Shown: positions 43,702 to 53,696 of the stretch, piece by piece
Position numbering within the stretch: the stretch's first letter is position 1
Layout: every line of letters begins with the position of its first letter
Source of the DNA: an aff. Roholtiella sp. LEGE 12411
Lineage (GTDB): Bacteria; Cyanobacteriota; Cyanobacteriia; Cyanobacteriales; Nostocaceae
Assembly: GCF_015206995.1 (NCBI RefSeq)
Contig: NZ_JADEXR010000001.1
Coordinates: 62,001 to 126,000, forward strand
Length of the DNA stretch: 64,000 nt
Direction: 5' to 3'
Position numbers and translations under genes: made by a program
The notes under the pieces: model-generated
Databases searched by the model: none
Told to the model about the DNA's origin: nothing
The model's input: the letters and a program-made list of their open reading frames with translations, nothing else

Positions 43702-43794
43702 CCTCTCTTTTTTGCTAAGATTTAGAGTTAAATTTCTAAGGATGGTCGGCCTGCCAATTGACTTGGAAATAAGCATCTGAGGAGTAAATTGCAG

Positions 43795-43881
43795 GTGGGT
43801 AAAGGAAGGTTAAAAGCATTCAGCACTGGCATAATCGCCATTATCATTACTATTGATGTAACAACTTACCACTGGGGTTAG
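43795..43881 (+). pseudogene. N-terminal remnant of a TMEM175-type (DUF1211) channel protein
   Basis: A GTG start with GGAG 12 nt before it reads VGKGRLKAFSTGIIAIIITI and ends TAG after 28 codons. The core G-R-L-x-A-F-S-x-G-I-I-A-I-I-I-T-I is the first helix of bacterial TMEM175/DUF1211 potassium channels (usual KGRLEAFSDGVIAI). The second and later helices are missing; 43882-44134 shows nothing similar, only HIP1-rich DNA and the rplU leader. Confidence 0.55.
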
Positions 43882-44134
43882 GATTAGCGATCGCTCCTTA
43901 AGTTAATGCTCCTGAGTCAGTATTGCATCAAGCAAAAAGACGAAGAACGCGATCGCATTGTTCTTACTAAAATCTTTTAATTTATCTTGACTAAACGCAT
44001 ATTAATAAAATACAATTTTAGATTGTCTGTCTAATTCCTGCTCGGATCAGGTAGACATACTACAAAAGCAGGCAAAAGCATCTCTATAGGAGATAGAAGC
44101 CAGCTACCTGTACGGCAACTCCAAGGACAATTTC

Positions 44135-44542
44135 ATGACCTACGCAATTATTGAAACTGGCGGCAAACAAATAAGAGTAGAGCCAGGGCGGTTTTACGAC
44201 ATTGAACTGTTAACTGCCGAACCAGACGAGAAAGTTACAATAGAATCAGTATTATTCGTACAGCACGACGGCGAAGTCACCATTGGACAGCCGATAGTAG
44301 CAGGTGCGACTGTAGAAGGGACAGTGCTGCGACATTTCAGAGGTCGTAAAGTCCTGGTATACAAAATGAAGCCGAAAAAGAAAACCCGCAAAAAGCGCGG
44401 GCATCGTCAAGAAATTACCAGACTTTTGATTAATTCCATCACCCTGAATGGTAGTGTATTTGCCGCCGAAGCAGTAGCAACAGACGAAACGCCTGTGGTT
44501 GAGAATACTCTTGTTGAAGAAGTTGAAACCGCTGCTGAATAA
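44135..44542 (+). CDS. rplU: 50S ribosomal protein L21
   Basis: 135 aa. [22 protein letters not shown] and [20 protein letters not shown] are diagnostic; L21 binds 23S rRNA helix 80 region. The C-tail after TRLLINSI (about 30 residues, acidic, EVETAAE end) is longer than in E. coli but common in cyanobacteria. In operon with rpmA, 29 bp apart. The leader from about 44030 has GGAGATAGAAGCC hairpin-like parts, but I recognise no known regulatory RNA. Confidence 0.95.
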   Translation: MTYAIIETGGKQIRVEPGRFYDIELLTAEPDEKVTIESVLFVQHDGEVTIGQPIVAGATVEGTVLRHFRGRKVLVYKMKPKKKTRKKRGHRQEITRLLINSITLNGSVFAAEAVATDETPVVENTLVEEVETAAE

Positions 44543-44571
44543 TAGAAAGAAGTAGATAAAAAGAGGAAATT

Positions 44572-44859
44572 ATGGCTCATAAGAAAGGAACAGGTAGTAC
44601 ACGCAACGGTCGCGACTCTAATGCCCAACGTCTGGGTGTAAAGCGCTACGGCGGTCAAGTTGTGCGTGCGGGAAACATTCTGGTGCGTCAACGTGGCACT
44701 AAGTTTCACCCCGGTAATAACGTGGGTATTGGCAGTGATGACACTTTGTTTGCTTTAATCGACGGTGTGGTAACGTTTGAGAGAAAGGGCAAAACCCGCA
44801 AAAAAGTTAGCGTCTACACAGCTGAGGCTGCGGTAGTTGTTGAGGCGATCGCAAGCTAG
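44572..44859 (+). CDS. rpmA: 50S ribosomal protein L27
   Basis: 95 aa. [20 protein letters not shown] at the start and [20 protein letters not shown] are diagnostic. The N-terminus lies at the peptidyl-transferase centre. It starts directly with MAHKKG, so no propeptide cleavage is needed, unlike in Firmicutes. GAGGAAATT before the ATG is a strong ribosome site. The C-tail is slightly extended ([17 protein letters not shown]). Confidence 0.96.
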   Translation: MAHKKGTGSTRNGRDSNAQRLGVKRYGGQVVRAGNILVRQRGTKFHPGNNVGIGSDDTLFALIDGVVTFERKGKTRKKVSVYTAEAAVVVEAIAS

Positions 44860-44866
44860 AGTAGTA

Positions 44867-44885
44867 GAGTGGGCGATGCCCACTC
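44867..44885 (+). terminator. Hairpin after rpmA
   Basis: GAGTGGGC (44867-44874), loop GAT, GCCCACTC (44878-44885): perfect 8-bp stem 8 bp after the stop. No T-run follows; it is either a terminator-like stabiliser or a small dispersed repeat of the GTGGGCGATGCCCAC kind. Confidence 0.5.
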
Positions 44886-45038
44886 CACCAACTTACTAGC
44901 TACCAAGTCTGGTCAGGTGCAAAAATTTCCATATCGCTTAGCGTCACAGGCAAATCCTCTTCAGCCAAAAAGCAACAAGCCGAGTGAAGACATCAGATTA
45001 TTAACAATTGGGTTGACTTTGAGAGTCAAAAGTTCCCA

Positions 45039-45434
45039 TTACTTAAGCGCATATTCTGGGTAGTATTCAACCAACTCAATTTCGTTGCCATCTGGGTCAT
45101 TGACATAAATTCTGTGCTTAGTTTCAGGCGCAGTTAGTGTGTAATATTCAATGCCCTCAGCATCAAGGAGTTTTTTCATGGCTTCGCCGTCTTTAATCAC
45201 AAAGCCAACGTGATTAATGCCGATGTTTTCGTAAGATTGATGTACTCGCTCCTGCTCAAAATGGTCATTTAGGGCAAGATAAAATTGATTATTACCCAAA
45301 TGCATCCAGCGACTGCCATTAAAGACACCTTGGGCACGCACATACCAATCAGGAAATAGAGTTTGGTAAAACTTTTGGTTCGCTGCAATATCTTTGCAAG
45401 ATAAGTTGATGTGTTCAAAACGAATAAAGTTCAT
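45039..45434 (-). CDS. VOC (glyoxalase/dioxygenase) family protein
   Basis: 131 aa, one VOC unit of two beta-alpha-beta3 motifs. FEHINLSCKDIAANQKFYQTLF at the start and, near the end, HRIYVNDPDGNEIELVEYYPEYA with metal-ligand positions at His8 and the Glu in NEIELVEY. Such proteins are metal-dependent lyases, dioxygenases or resistance proteins. ATGAACTTTATTCG start has AAAGGAGCAATCC upstream. No pathway partner nearby. Confidence 0.85.
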   Translation of the reverse strand: MNFIRFEHINLSCKDIAANQKFYQTLFPDWYVRAQGVFNGSRWMHLGNNQFYLALNDHFEQERVHQSYENIGINHVGFVIKDGEAMKKLLDAEGIEYYTLTAPETKHRIYVNDPDGNEIELVEYYPEYALK

Positions 45435-45541
45435 GGATTGCTCCTTTTTGTTTTAAAAATGCAGATATCTTTTTTCCTAGTTAAATTGGATATTATCGAA
45501 ATGATTTCTTAGTTTTAGACAGAGAACAAGAAATAAGCGCG

Positions 45542-46315
45542 TTAACCCAAAGCAATATCTAAAAACATCATGACCACAAAGCCCAACATCACACCAAATG
45601 TTCCTTCTTTTTCTAAACCTTTGCGATGAGATTCAGGAATGATTTCATCACTAATCACAAACAACATTGCTCCCGCTGCAAACGCCATTGCCCAAGGTAA
45701 GATAAAACTAGCAACACTCACCACACCTGCACCAATCAAACCGCCAATTGGTTCAACTAAACCCGTAAGTAGAGAAATCCACACTGCATAACCTGCTGAA
45801 TATTTCTCAGCTACTAAAGATAATGCCACTACTAAACCTTCCGGGATGTTTTGCAAACCGATTCCCAAGGCTACAGGTATACCATCGCTGATATTGTTGT
45901 TACCAAAATTAACTCCCACAGCTAAACCTTCCGGGAAGTTGTGAATAGTAATTGCGGCAATAAATAGCCAAATTCGCTTGAGGTTATTGCGGCTAGTATT
46001 CTCTTGCCCTTTAAAGAAATGTTCGTGGGGCAAAAACCGATGTGCCAGTTGCAAGAAGGCTCCGCCTAAAAGCATCCCCGCAACAATAATCAAAGCTGCA
46101 CTAGCTTGGGATTGACCTTGAGCTGTTGCTGCTTCCTTAGCTGGCACAATTAACGAAAAGGATGTTGCTGCTAACATCACTCCCCCACCAAACCCCAGCA
46201 TGATTCCCTGCACTCGCTGTGTGAGATTGATTGGTAATAAAACTGGCAAGGCACCAATAACTGTGGCAAGTCCTGCGCCTAAACTGGCAATCGCACCGAT
46301 GACAAGGTTTTCCAT
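45542..46315 (-). CDS. ZIP family metal transporter
   Basis: 257 aa, eight helices expected. Conserved helix IV HNFPEGLAVGVNFG and helix V ALGIGLQNIPEGLVVALSL carry the HNxPEG/QNxPEG metal path of ZIP proteins (GufA/ZupT group). It would move Zn2+ or other divalent metals into the cytoplasm. A Zur- or Fur-like box is not obvious by eye in the 130 bp upstream. Confidence 0.9.
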   Translation of the reverse strand: MENLVIGAIASLGAGLATVIGALPVLLPINLTQRVQGIMLGFGGGVMLAATSFSLIVPAKEAATAQGQSQASAALIIVAGMLLGGAFLQLAHRFLPHEHFFKGQENTSRNNLKRIWLFIAAITIHNFPEGLAVGVNFGNNNISDGIPVALGIGLQNIPEGLVVALSLVAEKYSAGYAVWISLLTGLVEPIGGLIGAGVVSVASFILPWAMAFAAGAMLFVISDEIIPESHRKGLEKEGTFGVMLGFVVMMFLDIALG

Positions 46316-46452
46316 ACCTGGGGTTTTTTATGCAAGAGCTATAATTAAATCGTACTCGAAATGACTATGACTTGCAACCAATAGCTATAAAAAAAATTGC
46401 AGACGTTTTTCCGGCTACGACTTTACTCTCCCTGCCCCCTGCCCCCTGCCCC

Positions 46453-47223
46453 TTATAATTGTCTATTAACCAAAGTGGCGCTAGCTTGGTCAACGGGCAT
46501 CAGTACAACTTCATTGATATTGACGTGAGGCGATCGCGTGACGCAGAAAAATATCACATCAGCTATATCATCTGGAGTGAGGGGGGTAACTCCTTGGTAA
46601 ACCTTTTTGGCACGTTCAATATCACCATGAAAGCGCACATCGCTAAATTCCGTCTCTACCATACCTGGGTCAACAGAAGTTACGCGTATAGGGGTTCCCA
46701 ACAAGTCTTGTTTTAAGCCTTCCGAAATGGCTCTGACGGCAGCTTTCGTAGCACAGTAGACATTGCCACCAGGATAAGTTTGATGTCCAGCTATTGACCC
46801 TAGATTTACTACATGGCCACGACCACGACTTACCATTCCAGGAACAACATAACGGGTGAGATAAAGCAAACCCTTAACATTAGTATCAATCATTTCTTCC
46901 CAGTCTTGGAAGCTGCCTTCATGTAACTTGTCTAAACCGCGACTCAGACCAGCGTTATTAACTAGGATATCGATGTTAGACCAAGAAGCGGGCAAAGTAG
47001 AAATAGCAGATTCAACAGTAGCGCGATCGCACACATCTAACTGTAACAAATGAACCTGTAGAGACGTTACACTTAACGATTCTACCAACTGCTGCAAACG
47101 TTCTAGCCGTCGCGCCGCCAAAATAAGTTTTACACCTGCACCCGCGAAAATTCTGGCACAAGCAGCACCAATACCACTGCTTGCACCACTGATCAAAACG
47201 ATTTGATTTTGTAGGTTAATCAT
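46453..47223 (-). CDS. SDR family oxidoreductase (YdfG-like)
   Basis: 256 aa. TGxxxGIG motif SGASSGIGAA, R-R for NADPH (ILAARRLERL), NNAGLSRG, NLGSIAGHQ with the catalytic Ser, and Y-C-A-T-K. Best match is the YdfG group, which reduces malonic semialdehyde and 3-hydroxy acids such as L-allo-threonine or serine. DNA coding for about residues 57-64 (VTSLQVHL) contains GTAGAGACGTTACA, the half-site of the 40796 palindrome, so part of that surface loop may derive from a repeat. Confidence 0.88.
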   Translation of the reverse strand: MINLQNQIVLISGASSGIGAACARIFAGAGVKLILAARRLERLQQLVESLSVTSLQVHLLQLDVCDRATVESAISTLPASWSNIDILVNNAGLSRGLDKLHEGSFQDWEEMIDTNVKGLLYLTRYVVPGMVSRGRGHVVNLGSIAGHQTYPGGNVYCATKAAVRAISEGLKQDLLGTPIRVTSVDPGMVETEFSDVRFHGDIERAKKVYQGVTPLTPDDIADVIFFCVTRSPHVNINEVVLMPVDQASATLVNRQL

Positions 47224-47246
47224 TATTATTAGTCAAAAGTCAAGTT

Positions 47247-47331
47247 CCCAATGCCCAATGCCCAATGCCCAATGCCCAATGCCCAATGCCCCATGCCCCA
47301 TGCCCAATGCCCAATGCCCAATGCCCCATTC
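47247..47331. repeat. Tandem heptamer array (CCCAATG)
   Basis: About twelve units of CCCAATG with CCCCATG variants between the SDR start and the M20 peptidase stop. A heptamer family different from the GGGTCAA arrays elsewhere in the window. Confidence 0.9.
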
Positions 47332-47378
47332 CCTTTCATTTAAAAAACCCGGTACTGAGAACGAAAACACTAAAGGTA

Positions 47379-48596
47379 TCAAGCACAGAACTTTTCTACA
47401 CAACGGATAAATATTTCTACACCCATTGCTAAGGCGGTTTCATCAAAATCAAATCGGGGATGATGATGGGGATATGCCAAGTCTTTGTCTGGGTTAGCAG
47501 CACCTACGAAGAAATAACAACCAGGAACTTCTTGTAAGAAGAATGACATATCTTCGCCGCCCATTGTTTGGCATTCTGGCACGACACCCATAGGTGTTTC
47601 TATCACTTCTTCCGCCACCGATCGCACTAGTTCCGCCATGCTAGCATCATTAATTACTGGTGGATAAAGTGACCAGTATTCTAAGTCATAGCTTGCACCA
47701 TAACTCTGGCAAATTCCTGCAATAATCTGCTCGATTCGCTGTTTGAAAAAGCCATCAAAAGCAGGATTAAAATACCTGACAGTACCAGTCATTTTAGCTA
47801 TATCAGCAATCACATTGCACTTAGTTCCAGCATGAAGTTCGCCCACTGTCACTACTGCTGAATCAATGGGATTGACATTACGAGCAACAATGGTTTGGAG
47901 AGCATTGACGATTTGGGCAGCAACTACAATAGAATCAACGGTTTGATGAGGCATAGCCCCATGTCCGCCTTTGCCTAAAATCGTGCATTGGAAGGACTCT
48001 ACAGCTGCCATCAATGCCCCAGCACGGACACCTACCTTCCCCAAAGGGAGATTATTCCACAAGTGCAAACCAATAATGGCGTCAACATCGGGGTTTTTTA
48101 GGACTCCAGCTTCAATCATCGGTTTTGCGCCTCCTGGCCCTTCTTCTGCTGGCTGGAAGATAATTTTGACGATACCTGCAAAGTCTTGGCGATGTTGTTG
48201 GAGGTAGTAAGCTGTACCTAAAGCGATCGCAGTATGTCCGTCATGTCCACAAGCGTGCATCACTCCATCATGCTGCGATCGGTAGGGCACTTCGTTGAGT
48301 TCTTGAATTGGCAAAGCATCCATATCTGCCCGAATTGCCAACACTTTTTCAGTGCCGAGTTTGTTACCCTTAATGGTGGCAACAATGCCAGTCTGGGCAA
48401 TGTTAGTTTGATGCTCAATTCCCCATTCTTGCAACTTGTATGAGACAAACTCAGCAGTCAATTTTTCTTGAAAACCCAACTCTGGTTGTTGATGCAGTCG
48501 TCGCCGCCACTCTATTAATTGTGGTTGCAATGAACGGATCGAGAGCCGGATGCGAGAGAAATCAACAGAAGCGGGGTTAGGAAAGGTGGAAACCAT
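47379..48596 (-). CDS. M20 family metallopeptidase (amidohydrolase)
   Basis: 405 aa. IRADMDALPIQE, the metal site MHACGHDGHTAIALG, FQPAEEGPGGAKPMIEAG and TMGGEDMSFFLQEVPGCYFFVG match the M20D group (hippuricase, N-acyl-amino-acid or IAA-amino-acid hydrolases). All the usual metal ligands (C/H-D-G-H, E-E-G, H in GLHLWN, H near the end in YPHHHPRFD) are present, so the enzyme should be active on N-acylated amino acids. Cytoplasmic. Confidence 0.9.
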   Translation of the reverse strand: MVSTFPNPASVDFSRIRLSIRSLQPQLIEWRRRLHQQPELGFQEKLTAEFVSYKLQEWGIEHQTNIAQTGIVATIKGNKLGTEKVLAIRADMDALPIQELNEVPYRSQHDGVMHACGHDGHTAIALGTAYYLQQHRQDFAGIVKIIFQPAEEGPGGAKPMIEAGVLKNPDVDAIIGLHLWNNLPLGKVGVRAGALMAAVESFQCTILGKGGHGAMPHQTVDSIVVAAQIVNALQTIVARNVNPIDSAVVTVGELHAGTKCNVIADIAKMTGTVRYFNPAFDGFFKQRIEQIIAGICQSYGASYDLEYWSLYPPVINDASMAELVRSVAEEVIETPMGVVPECQTMGGEDMSFFLQEVPGCYFFVGAANPDKDLAYPHHHPRFDFDETALAMGVEIFIRCVEKFCA

Positions 48597-48653
48597 TATG
48601 AAGACGAGCTAGTTAAACACTGCTAAGTTAGGTTATTTTCCTAGTTTAATCTT

Positions 48654-49337
48654 TCAGAAAATGTTAAATGTTTCTAAATCTAAAGCTGATGCAACTTGGG
48701 CGAGTTTGTCCAAATCAGCTGGGTTATCTAGATAGGGTAAACAGCCTAAAACAGGCGTGTTAGTTAGTGACTGAATCAAGTCTGGTGGTGTCCAGTCGGC
48801 TATTTCTGCATTTGAGCGGGGTTGTACGCAGTTAAGCACAATGCCTTTGAGATTCACGCGTGATTGTCTCGCTAATGCCACATTCGCCACTGCTTGGGTG
48901 ATCGCTCCTAATCTGACTGGGACTACTAACACTGTTGGTAAGCGCCACTCTCCTGCTAAATCAGCTACTGTTAGTTCTGCGGTTACTGGTGAGCCTAACC
49001 CTCCTAAAGCTTCTATGAGCAGGAAATCGCGGCGTTTTTGCAGATATGAGAAAGTTTGCCACACCACTGCTAAATCAACTTGACGGTTTTCCTTGGCTGC
49101 TGCTAAAGGAGGAGCTAGCGGTGCTTGAAAGTATAAAGGTGTAATTTCTTCAGGAGATTGCTCCAGTGAAAATAGCTTTTGATACCACTCGCGATCGCCC
49201 ACTCCCGATTGAATCGGTTTCATAATTCCCCAGCTGCGCTGCGGGTAATATTTTCGCAAATAGGCTGCTAAGGCTGTGGTTAAAACAGTTTTACCAGTAT
49301 CCGTATCAGTTCCAGTAATCAGTAGTGTGTTCAACAT
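48654..49337 (-). CDS. bioD: Dethiobiotin synthase
   Basis: 227 aa. P-loop [18 protein letters not shown] (6-23), [16 protein letters not shown] and [19 protein letters not shown] match BioD, which closes the ureido ring of dethiobiotin from DAPA, CO2 and ATP. Its ATG overlaps the stop of the upstream kinase gene by one base (TAATG), so it is translated from the kinase mRNA. Other bio genes are not in the window. Confidence 0.93.
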   Translation of the reverse strand: MLNTLLITGTDTDTGKTVLTTALAAYLRKYYPQRSWGIMKPIQSGVGDREWYQKLFSLEQSPEEITPLYFQAPLAPPLAAAKENRQVDLAVVWQTFSYLQKRRDFLLIEALGGLGSPVTAELTVADLAGEWRLPTVLVVPVRLGAITQAVANVALARQSRVNLKGIVLNCVQPRSNAEIADWTPPDLIQSLTNTPVLGCLPYLDNPADLDKLAQVASALDLETFNIF

Positions 49338-51040
49338 TAATTTCTTTGGCCAGAAAACGGCTGTGGAGTTACATCAGCAGGTGGGAAAGTTTGTTCTCCA
49401 CCAGTGGTAGGAGTTGGTGTAGGTATCTCAGTAAAAATTGGCGTGGGTATTTCTGTGGGTGTTTCTCTGGGCGTCTCAGTCGGAATTGTGAGCGTGGGTG
49501 TTTCTGTAGGTGTTGGGGTGAGTGTTTCTGTGGGTGTTGGTTGAGCTGGTTTCTCTAATGCCACATTGAGGTTATAGTTGCTTTCGGCAACTCCCGTAAC
49601 CAGAGTTAATTCAATAGTGTATCTACCAGTGACCTGTAATGTTCCCTCATAAGATGTTACTTGCTGGGAGCTATTATCAATTGGTTGTTGATTGGGATCT
49701 AATACTGTTAGTAAAATGCCGCTTCCTTGGTCAATAAATACTGTTAATTTAGCTCCCTCTCGTCCAAAAAAGGTGTACCGGATTATTTGATTTGCTTTTA
49801 GAGTATCTTCAACTGTGGTGATGTTAGATGCTCCCAGATTGAGACGTTTATTAGATATGACAGGTTCATCATTGGTAGGTGTGGGTGTAGATGTAAATGT
49901 CGTACCACCTGAAATCACTGGTGAAGGGAAAGTTTGTGGTGGTGCTGTTTCTGATGGAGCGCTTGATTGACTGCGAATAGAACTCACCAACGCCCAAGAA
50001 CCAAATCCCGCCAATATTACTACAGCACTGCCAATTGCTCCAAGCGCCAAGGGGTTATCTAAGACTGAGCTAGCACGGCTGGGTGGAATTACAGGAGTGG
50101 GTTTGTTTGGCGAAGCTGGTGGTGATACTGGATTGGGGCCACGACCAACAGCTATTGTTTGCAAGTTGGACACATCGGGAGTGGGAACATTGGGTTGATC
50201 TACAACTTGCAATGCTTGGATTACACTAGTAGCACTTTGATAGCGATCGCTTGGTATATTATTCAACATCCGATTCAAAACTTGAGCAAATCGCGGATTC
50301 ACTCTTACCCATCGTTGCCAATTCCAAGTTAGTTGGTTTTCATCAAATAAAGCGTTTGGTTCTCTACCAGTCAGCAAAACTATCGCAGTGACTCCTAGTG
50401 CATACAAGTCACTACTAGGATAAGCTCCCCCTGTTTGCATTTGCTCGCTGGGAGAGTAGCCTAATTTTCCCACAGTGGTAACTGGCGATGTGCTATTTGG
50501 AAATTGCAATCGTGTTGCTAGTTCTTTTACCACCCCAAAGTCAATTAACACTGGTTTGGCGTCGCTATCTCGCAAAATAATATTTTCTGGCGAGATATCT
50601 CGGTGAATAATCCCTCGACTGTGAATATGCTCTAAAACCGGCAATAAAGAGCGCAATAACTGCAATACTTCTGCCTCTGTAAAAGTCTGATTTACAGCTT
50701 GACGTTCAGCAAGTAAATCTCGGTACGTTTTACCTGCAACGTAGTCCTGCACCAAACACAAGCGCTGGTCTTGCTCAAATCTTTCCCGGAATTTGGGAAC
50801 TTGTAGATGTTCCATTTGATACAAAATAGCGGCTTCTCGGTGAAAAAGCTCTTGCGCCTTTTCCCAAGCAGAAGCTTCCGTTACCGTTGAAATCAACTCC
50901 TTAATGGCGCAAAGTTCGTTAAAGCGCCTTTGATCTTCTGCAAGATAAGTTCTACCAAATCCCCCCTGTCCGAGAATTTGAATTATTCGGTAACGATTTT
51001 GCAGGACAGTGCCAATTGTAATGGGTGGTTGCATGATCAA
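49337..51040 (-). CDS. Ser/Thr protein kinase with extracytoplasmic PPC-like domain
   Basis: 567 aa. Kinase domain about 10-270: glycine loop [16 protein letters not shown] in CAIKEL, catalytic [22 protein letters not shown], and [11 protein letters not shown] in the activation segment. One transmembrane helix about 330-352 ([19 protein letters not shown]). Outside: a Thr/Pro linker, a beta domain about 400-500 ([21 protein letters not shown]-type), and a Pro/Thr repeat tail ([10 protein letters not shown]). A sensor kinase reading an envelope signal is likely. Promoter lies at about 51041-51120; operon with bioD. Confidence 0.9.
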   Translation of the reverse strand: MIMQPPITIGTVLQNRYRIIQILGQGGFGRTYLAEDQRRFNELCAIKELISTVTEASAWEKAQELFHREAAILYQMEHLQVPKFRERFEQDQRLCLVQDYVAGKTYRDLLAERQAVNQTFTEAEVLQLLRSLLPVLEHIHSRGIIHRDISPENIILRDSDAKPVLIDFGVVKELATRLQFPNSTSPVTTVGKLGYSPSEQMQTGGAYPSSDLYALGVTAIVLLTGREPNALFDENQLTWNWQRWVRVNPRFAQVLNRMLNNIPSDRYQSATSVIQALQVVDQPNVPTPDVSNLQTIAVGRGPNPVSPPASPNKPTPVIPPSRASSVLDNPLALGAIGSAVVILAGFGSWALVSSIRSQSSAPSETAPPQTFPSPVISGGTTFTSTPTPTNDEPVISNKRLNLGASNITTVEDTLKANQIIRYTFFGREGAKLTVFIDQGSGILLTVLDPNQQPIDNSSQQVTSYEGTLQVTGRYTIELTLVTGVAESNYNLNVALEKPAQPTPTETLTPTPTETPTLTIPTETPRETPTEIPTPIFTEIPTPTPTTGGEQTFPPADVTPQPFSGQRN

Positions 51041-52018
51041 TCAATTAAGTGTAATAGCAACTGAGGAGTAACTTACTTAAAGCATGAATTATTTAGAAGA
51101 AAATATACTAGCTACAAACAACTGCCGTTAGCAGCCCTCCATGGACGGTCATAACTTACGTACTTATTCAGTACTTAACTTTAGTAATTCAGCACTCAGT
51201 ACCGTTTCGATTTTCACCTCCGCCCTCAGTAAGGATGTGTGAAAAAAGTGAGAAAGTCAACAACAGCGTATGGAAACTTACTCAGGACTTACGCAAGTGT
51301 CATATTTTTAACGCCAGAGGTTGTCCAGAGTCAAAGGTCAAAAGTCCAAAAAACCTTGATTCTTGAACGCCACTTGCTTTAAGTCGGCAGAGCCGCAAGG
51401 GCGCAGTGGCTCCCCTTGACCCTTAACTCTTATACCAGAAGCCTTGTGTGCCAGTTGCGTAAGTCCTAAGTTTAAATAGTCACGCATTCCAGAGTCCAAA
51501 TTATCCTTGACTTTTGAACGGGAGTTCACTCAACGGGGGAAACCCCCGCACATGACTGGCTCCTTTTGACTCTCTTCATGAGTAACTATGCAAGTTTATT
51601 TGCGTAACAGCTTAGCTGATTTATTTGCCGCTAGTATCATAGAATAATCAGCTACCTCTTATGCCCTTACTCAGTGGTGTTTGACTCTCTGAGAACCAAC
51701 TTAAAGATTACTTAAGCTGTGAAGAGTTTCCTCTCGGTTATAAATGAAGTAGTTAGAAGCAACAATTTTCCAGACCCATCTTTGAGAAATTGGGGTTATT
51801 TACCTCAAGCAGAAAAAATTTGAAATATACATCAGTGGACGTACTTAATGTCAGTTAAGCTATCAATGGTTTGTTTGCCATCAGGGCTAGATAATTAGCA
51901 AATGATAATTTTATGGAGAAATGTTTAAAGTTTGTATGAAAGCTTCAACAAACCTCACAAATGTTTTTTTCGGCTATTTTTCGGTTAAATCTATTAAATC
52001 TCTGATGATAATATTGCC
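51041..52018. other. Intergenic, 978 bp, between divergent kinase and prs
   Basis: It contains the MITE at 51284-51467, further heptamer-like CTTGACTTTTGAACGGGAG DNA with the hairpin GGGGGAAACCCCC (about 51534-51547), and AT-rich sequence before prs from about 51700. No gene is seen. Confidence 0.55.
51284..51467. mobile_element. MITE-like element, AGGACTTACGCAAGTGTCA ends (copy C)
   Basis: 184 bp, nearly identical to 29480-29662. The ends AGGACTTACGCAAGTGTCA and ...CCAGTTGCGTAAGTCCT are imperfect inverted partners. Ends are better kept here than in copy A, which has lost the last bases of the right end. Confidence 0.8.
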
Positions 52019-53035
52019 ATGAATGCACATCGAGGATCTGCTGTGCTCAGTTCTGCAACTTTCAAAGTGCAACCAGCGGCAACAGGACTGACTGATAATC
52101 ATCGCCTGCGGCTGTTTTCTGGCTCTGCCAATATACAACTGTCTCAAGAAGTCGCTCGTTATCTGGGTATGGACTTGGGGCCAATGATTCGCAAAAGATT
52201 TGCGGATGGAGAACTCTATGTTCAAATCCAGGAATCGATTCGGGGTTGTGATGTTTATTTAATCCAGCCATGTTGTCAACCCGTGAACGATCATTTGATG
52301 GAATTATTGATTATGGTTGACGCCTGTCGTCGAGCTTCTGCTCGACAGGTGACGGCAGTAATTCCCTACTATGGTTATGCCCGCGCTGACAGGAAAACGG
52401 CAGGACGAGAGTCAATAACTGCCAAGCTAGTTGCTAACCTGATTACCGAAGCAGGTGCTAATCGAGTTCTGGCAATGGATTTGCACTCGGCTCAAATTCA
52501 GGGCTATTTTGATATACCCTTTGACCATGTTTATGGTTCGCCAGTATTGCTGGATTATCTTGCAAGCAAACAACTACCTGACCTTGTGGTTGTTTCCCCT
52601 GATGTCGGCGGTGTAGCACGGGCTAGAGCATTTGCAAAAAAACTAGGTGATGCGCCACTGGCAATTATTGACAAACGACGTCAAGCACACAATGTCGCTG
52701 AAGTGTTGAATATCATTGGCGACGTTAAGGGTAAAACAGCAGTGTTGGTGGATGATATGATCGACACTGGAGGCACGATCGCCGAAGGGGCACGATTGTT
52801 ACGTGAAGAAGGAGCAAGGCAAGTATATGCATGTGCAACTCATGCAGTGTTCTCCCCACCTGCAATTGAGAGATTGTCTAGTGGCTTGTTTGAAGAAGTC
52901 GTTGTCACCAATACAATCCCCATCGCCCAAAGTAATCGCTTTCCGCAACTAGTAGTGCTTTCTGTAGCTAATCTGCTAGGGGAAACCATCTGGCGGATTC
53001 ACGAAGATACCTCAGTCAGTAGTATGTTCCGTTAA
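52019..53035 (+). CDS. prs: Ribose-phosphate pyrophosphokinase (PRPP synthase)
   Basis: 338 aa. SGSANIQLSQEVARYLG, RFADGELYVQIQESIRG, PYYGYARADRKTAGRE, the metal motif MDLHSAQIQGYFDIPFDH and the PRPP loop VLVDDMIDTGGTIAEGA are all present. It makes PRPP for nucleotide, His and Trp synthesis. The first about 28 residues before LRLFSGS are longer than in E. coli Prs, as often in cyanobacteria. Confidence 0.96.
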   Translation: MNAHRGSAVLSSATFKVQPAATGLTDNHRLRLFSGSANIQLSQEVARYLGMDLGPMIRKRFADGELYVQIQESIRGCDVYLIQPCCQPVNDHLMELLIMVDACRRASARQVTAVIPYYGYARADRKTAGRESITAKLVANLITEAGANRVLAMDLHSAQIQGYFDIPFDHVYGSPVLLDYLASKQLPDLVVVSPDVGGVARARAFAKKLGDAPLAIIDKRRQAHNVAEVLNIIGDVKGKTAVLVDDMIDTGGTIAEGARLLREEGARQVYACATHAVFSPPAIERLSSGLFEEVVVTNTIPIAQSNRFPQLVVLSVANLLGETIWRIHEDTSVSSMFR

Positions 53036-53123
53036 TAAGCAAAAGACTGTTATTACGGTTAAAATCTTGTATAAAAAGTATAGAGTATGAAGGAGGAGGA
53101 TAAAACTTTTCAGCCTTCATACT

Positions 53124-53696
53124 TCATTTTTTATGAGATGCTAACGCTTCCAACTCGGAAACTATCCGTTCTAATTCTGTAATCAGTGCAGTGTTAACAG
53201 TCTTTTTAAAAGCATCTACAAGCGCCCGATAATACCAAAGAGTACCTTCTCTACCGCCCTGGAAGCGCTCCCAAAGTGATTCGCCCAACACGCGATAATC
53301 TTTGATAATGGATTGGGCGTTGTAGAGTTTATCAGCAGATGATACAAGTAGCACTGATGGGGATGCAGTAGGAATATGAGCAATGTATGCTTCCTTGCGC
53401 TTTCGCCAAGGTGGTTTAGGTGTGGTGTCAGCGTCAGTACAACCATCTACAATTGCTGTCACATTGTCCCCAAAGCGGCGGCGAATTTCTTCGCGTGTTG
53501 CAGCACCGCCTTGGTCTTCTACAGCATCGTGTAATAGTGCTGCTATGGCTTCATCTTCATTTGCTCCGTATTCTAAAGCAATACTGGTGACACCTAACAA
53601 GTGGGCAACATAAGGGATGCCTGAACTTTTACGAACTTGGTTAGCATGGAGTTGTGTAGCGTAAGTAAGAGCTGCGGTAAAGCGTTCTGAAAGCAT
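53124..53696 (-). CDS. HD-domain phosphohydrolase (MESH1/RelA-hydrolase-like)
   Basis: 190 aa. ATQLHANQVRKSSGIPYVAH, ALLHDAVEDQGG (HD-VED motif), and GCTDADTTPKPPWRKRKEAY match the stand-alone (p)ppGpp hydrolase/MESH1 type of HD protein, without synthetase or regulatory domains. It may remove (p)ppGpp or hydrolyse other nucleotide pyrophosphates such as NADPH. Convergent with prs. Confidence 0.82.
   Translation of the reverse strand: MLSERFTAALTYATQLHANQVRKSSGIPYVAHLLGVTSIALEYGANEDEAIAALLHDAVEDQGGAATREEIRRRFGDNVTAIVDGCTDADTTPKPPWRKRKEAYIAHIPTASPSVLLVSSADKLYNAQSIIKDYRVLGESLWERFQGGREGTLWYYRALVDAFKKTVNTALITELERIVSELEALASHKK

Noticed and set aside
44030-44134. Riboswitch or L21 leader RNA before rplU
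   Set aside because: Some pairing is possible, but no known consensus could be recognised by eye.
44869-45063. 64-codon frame after rpmA
   Set aside because: Starts in the hairpin after rpmA, no family match, runs antisense to the end of the VOC gene.
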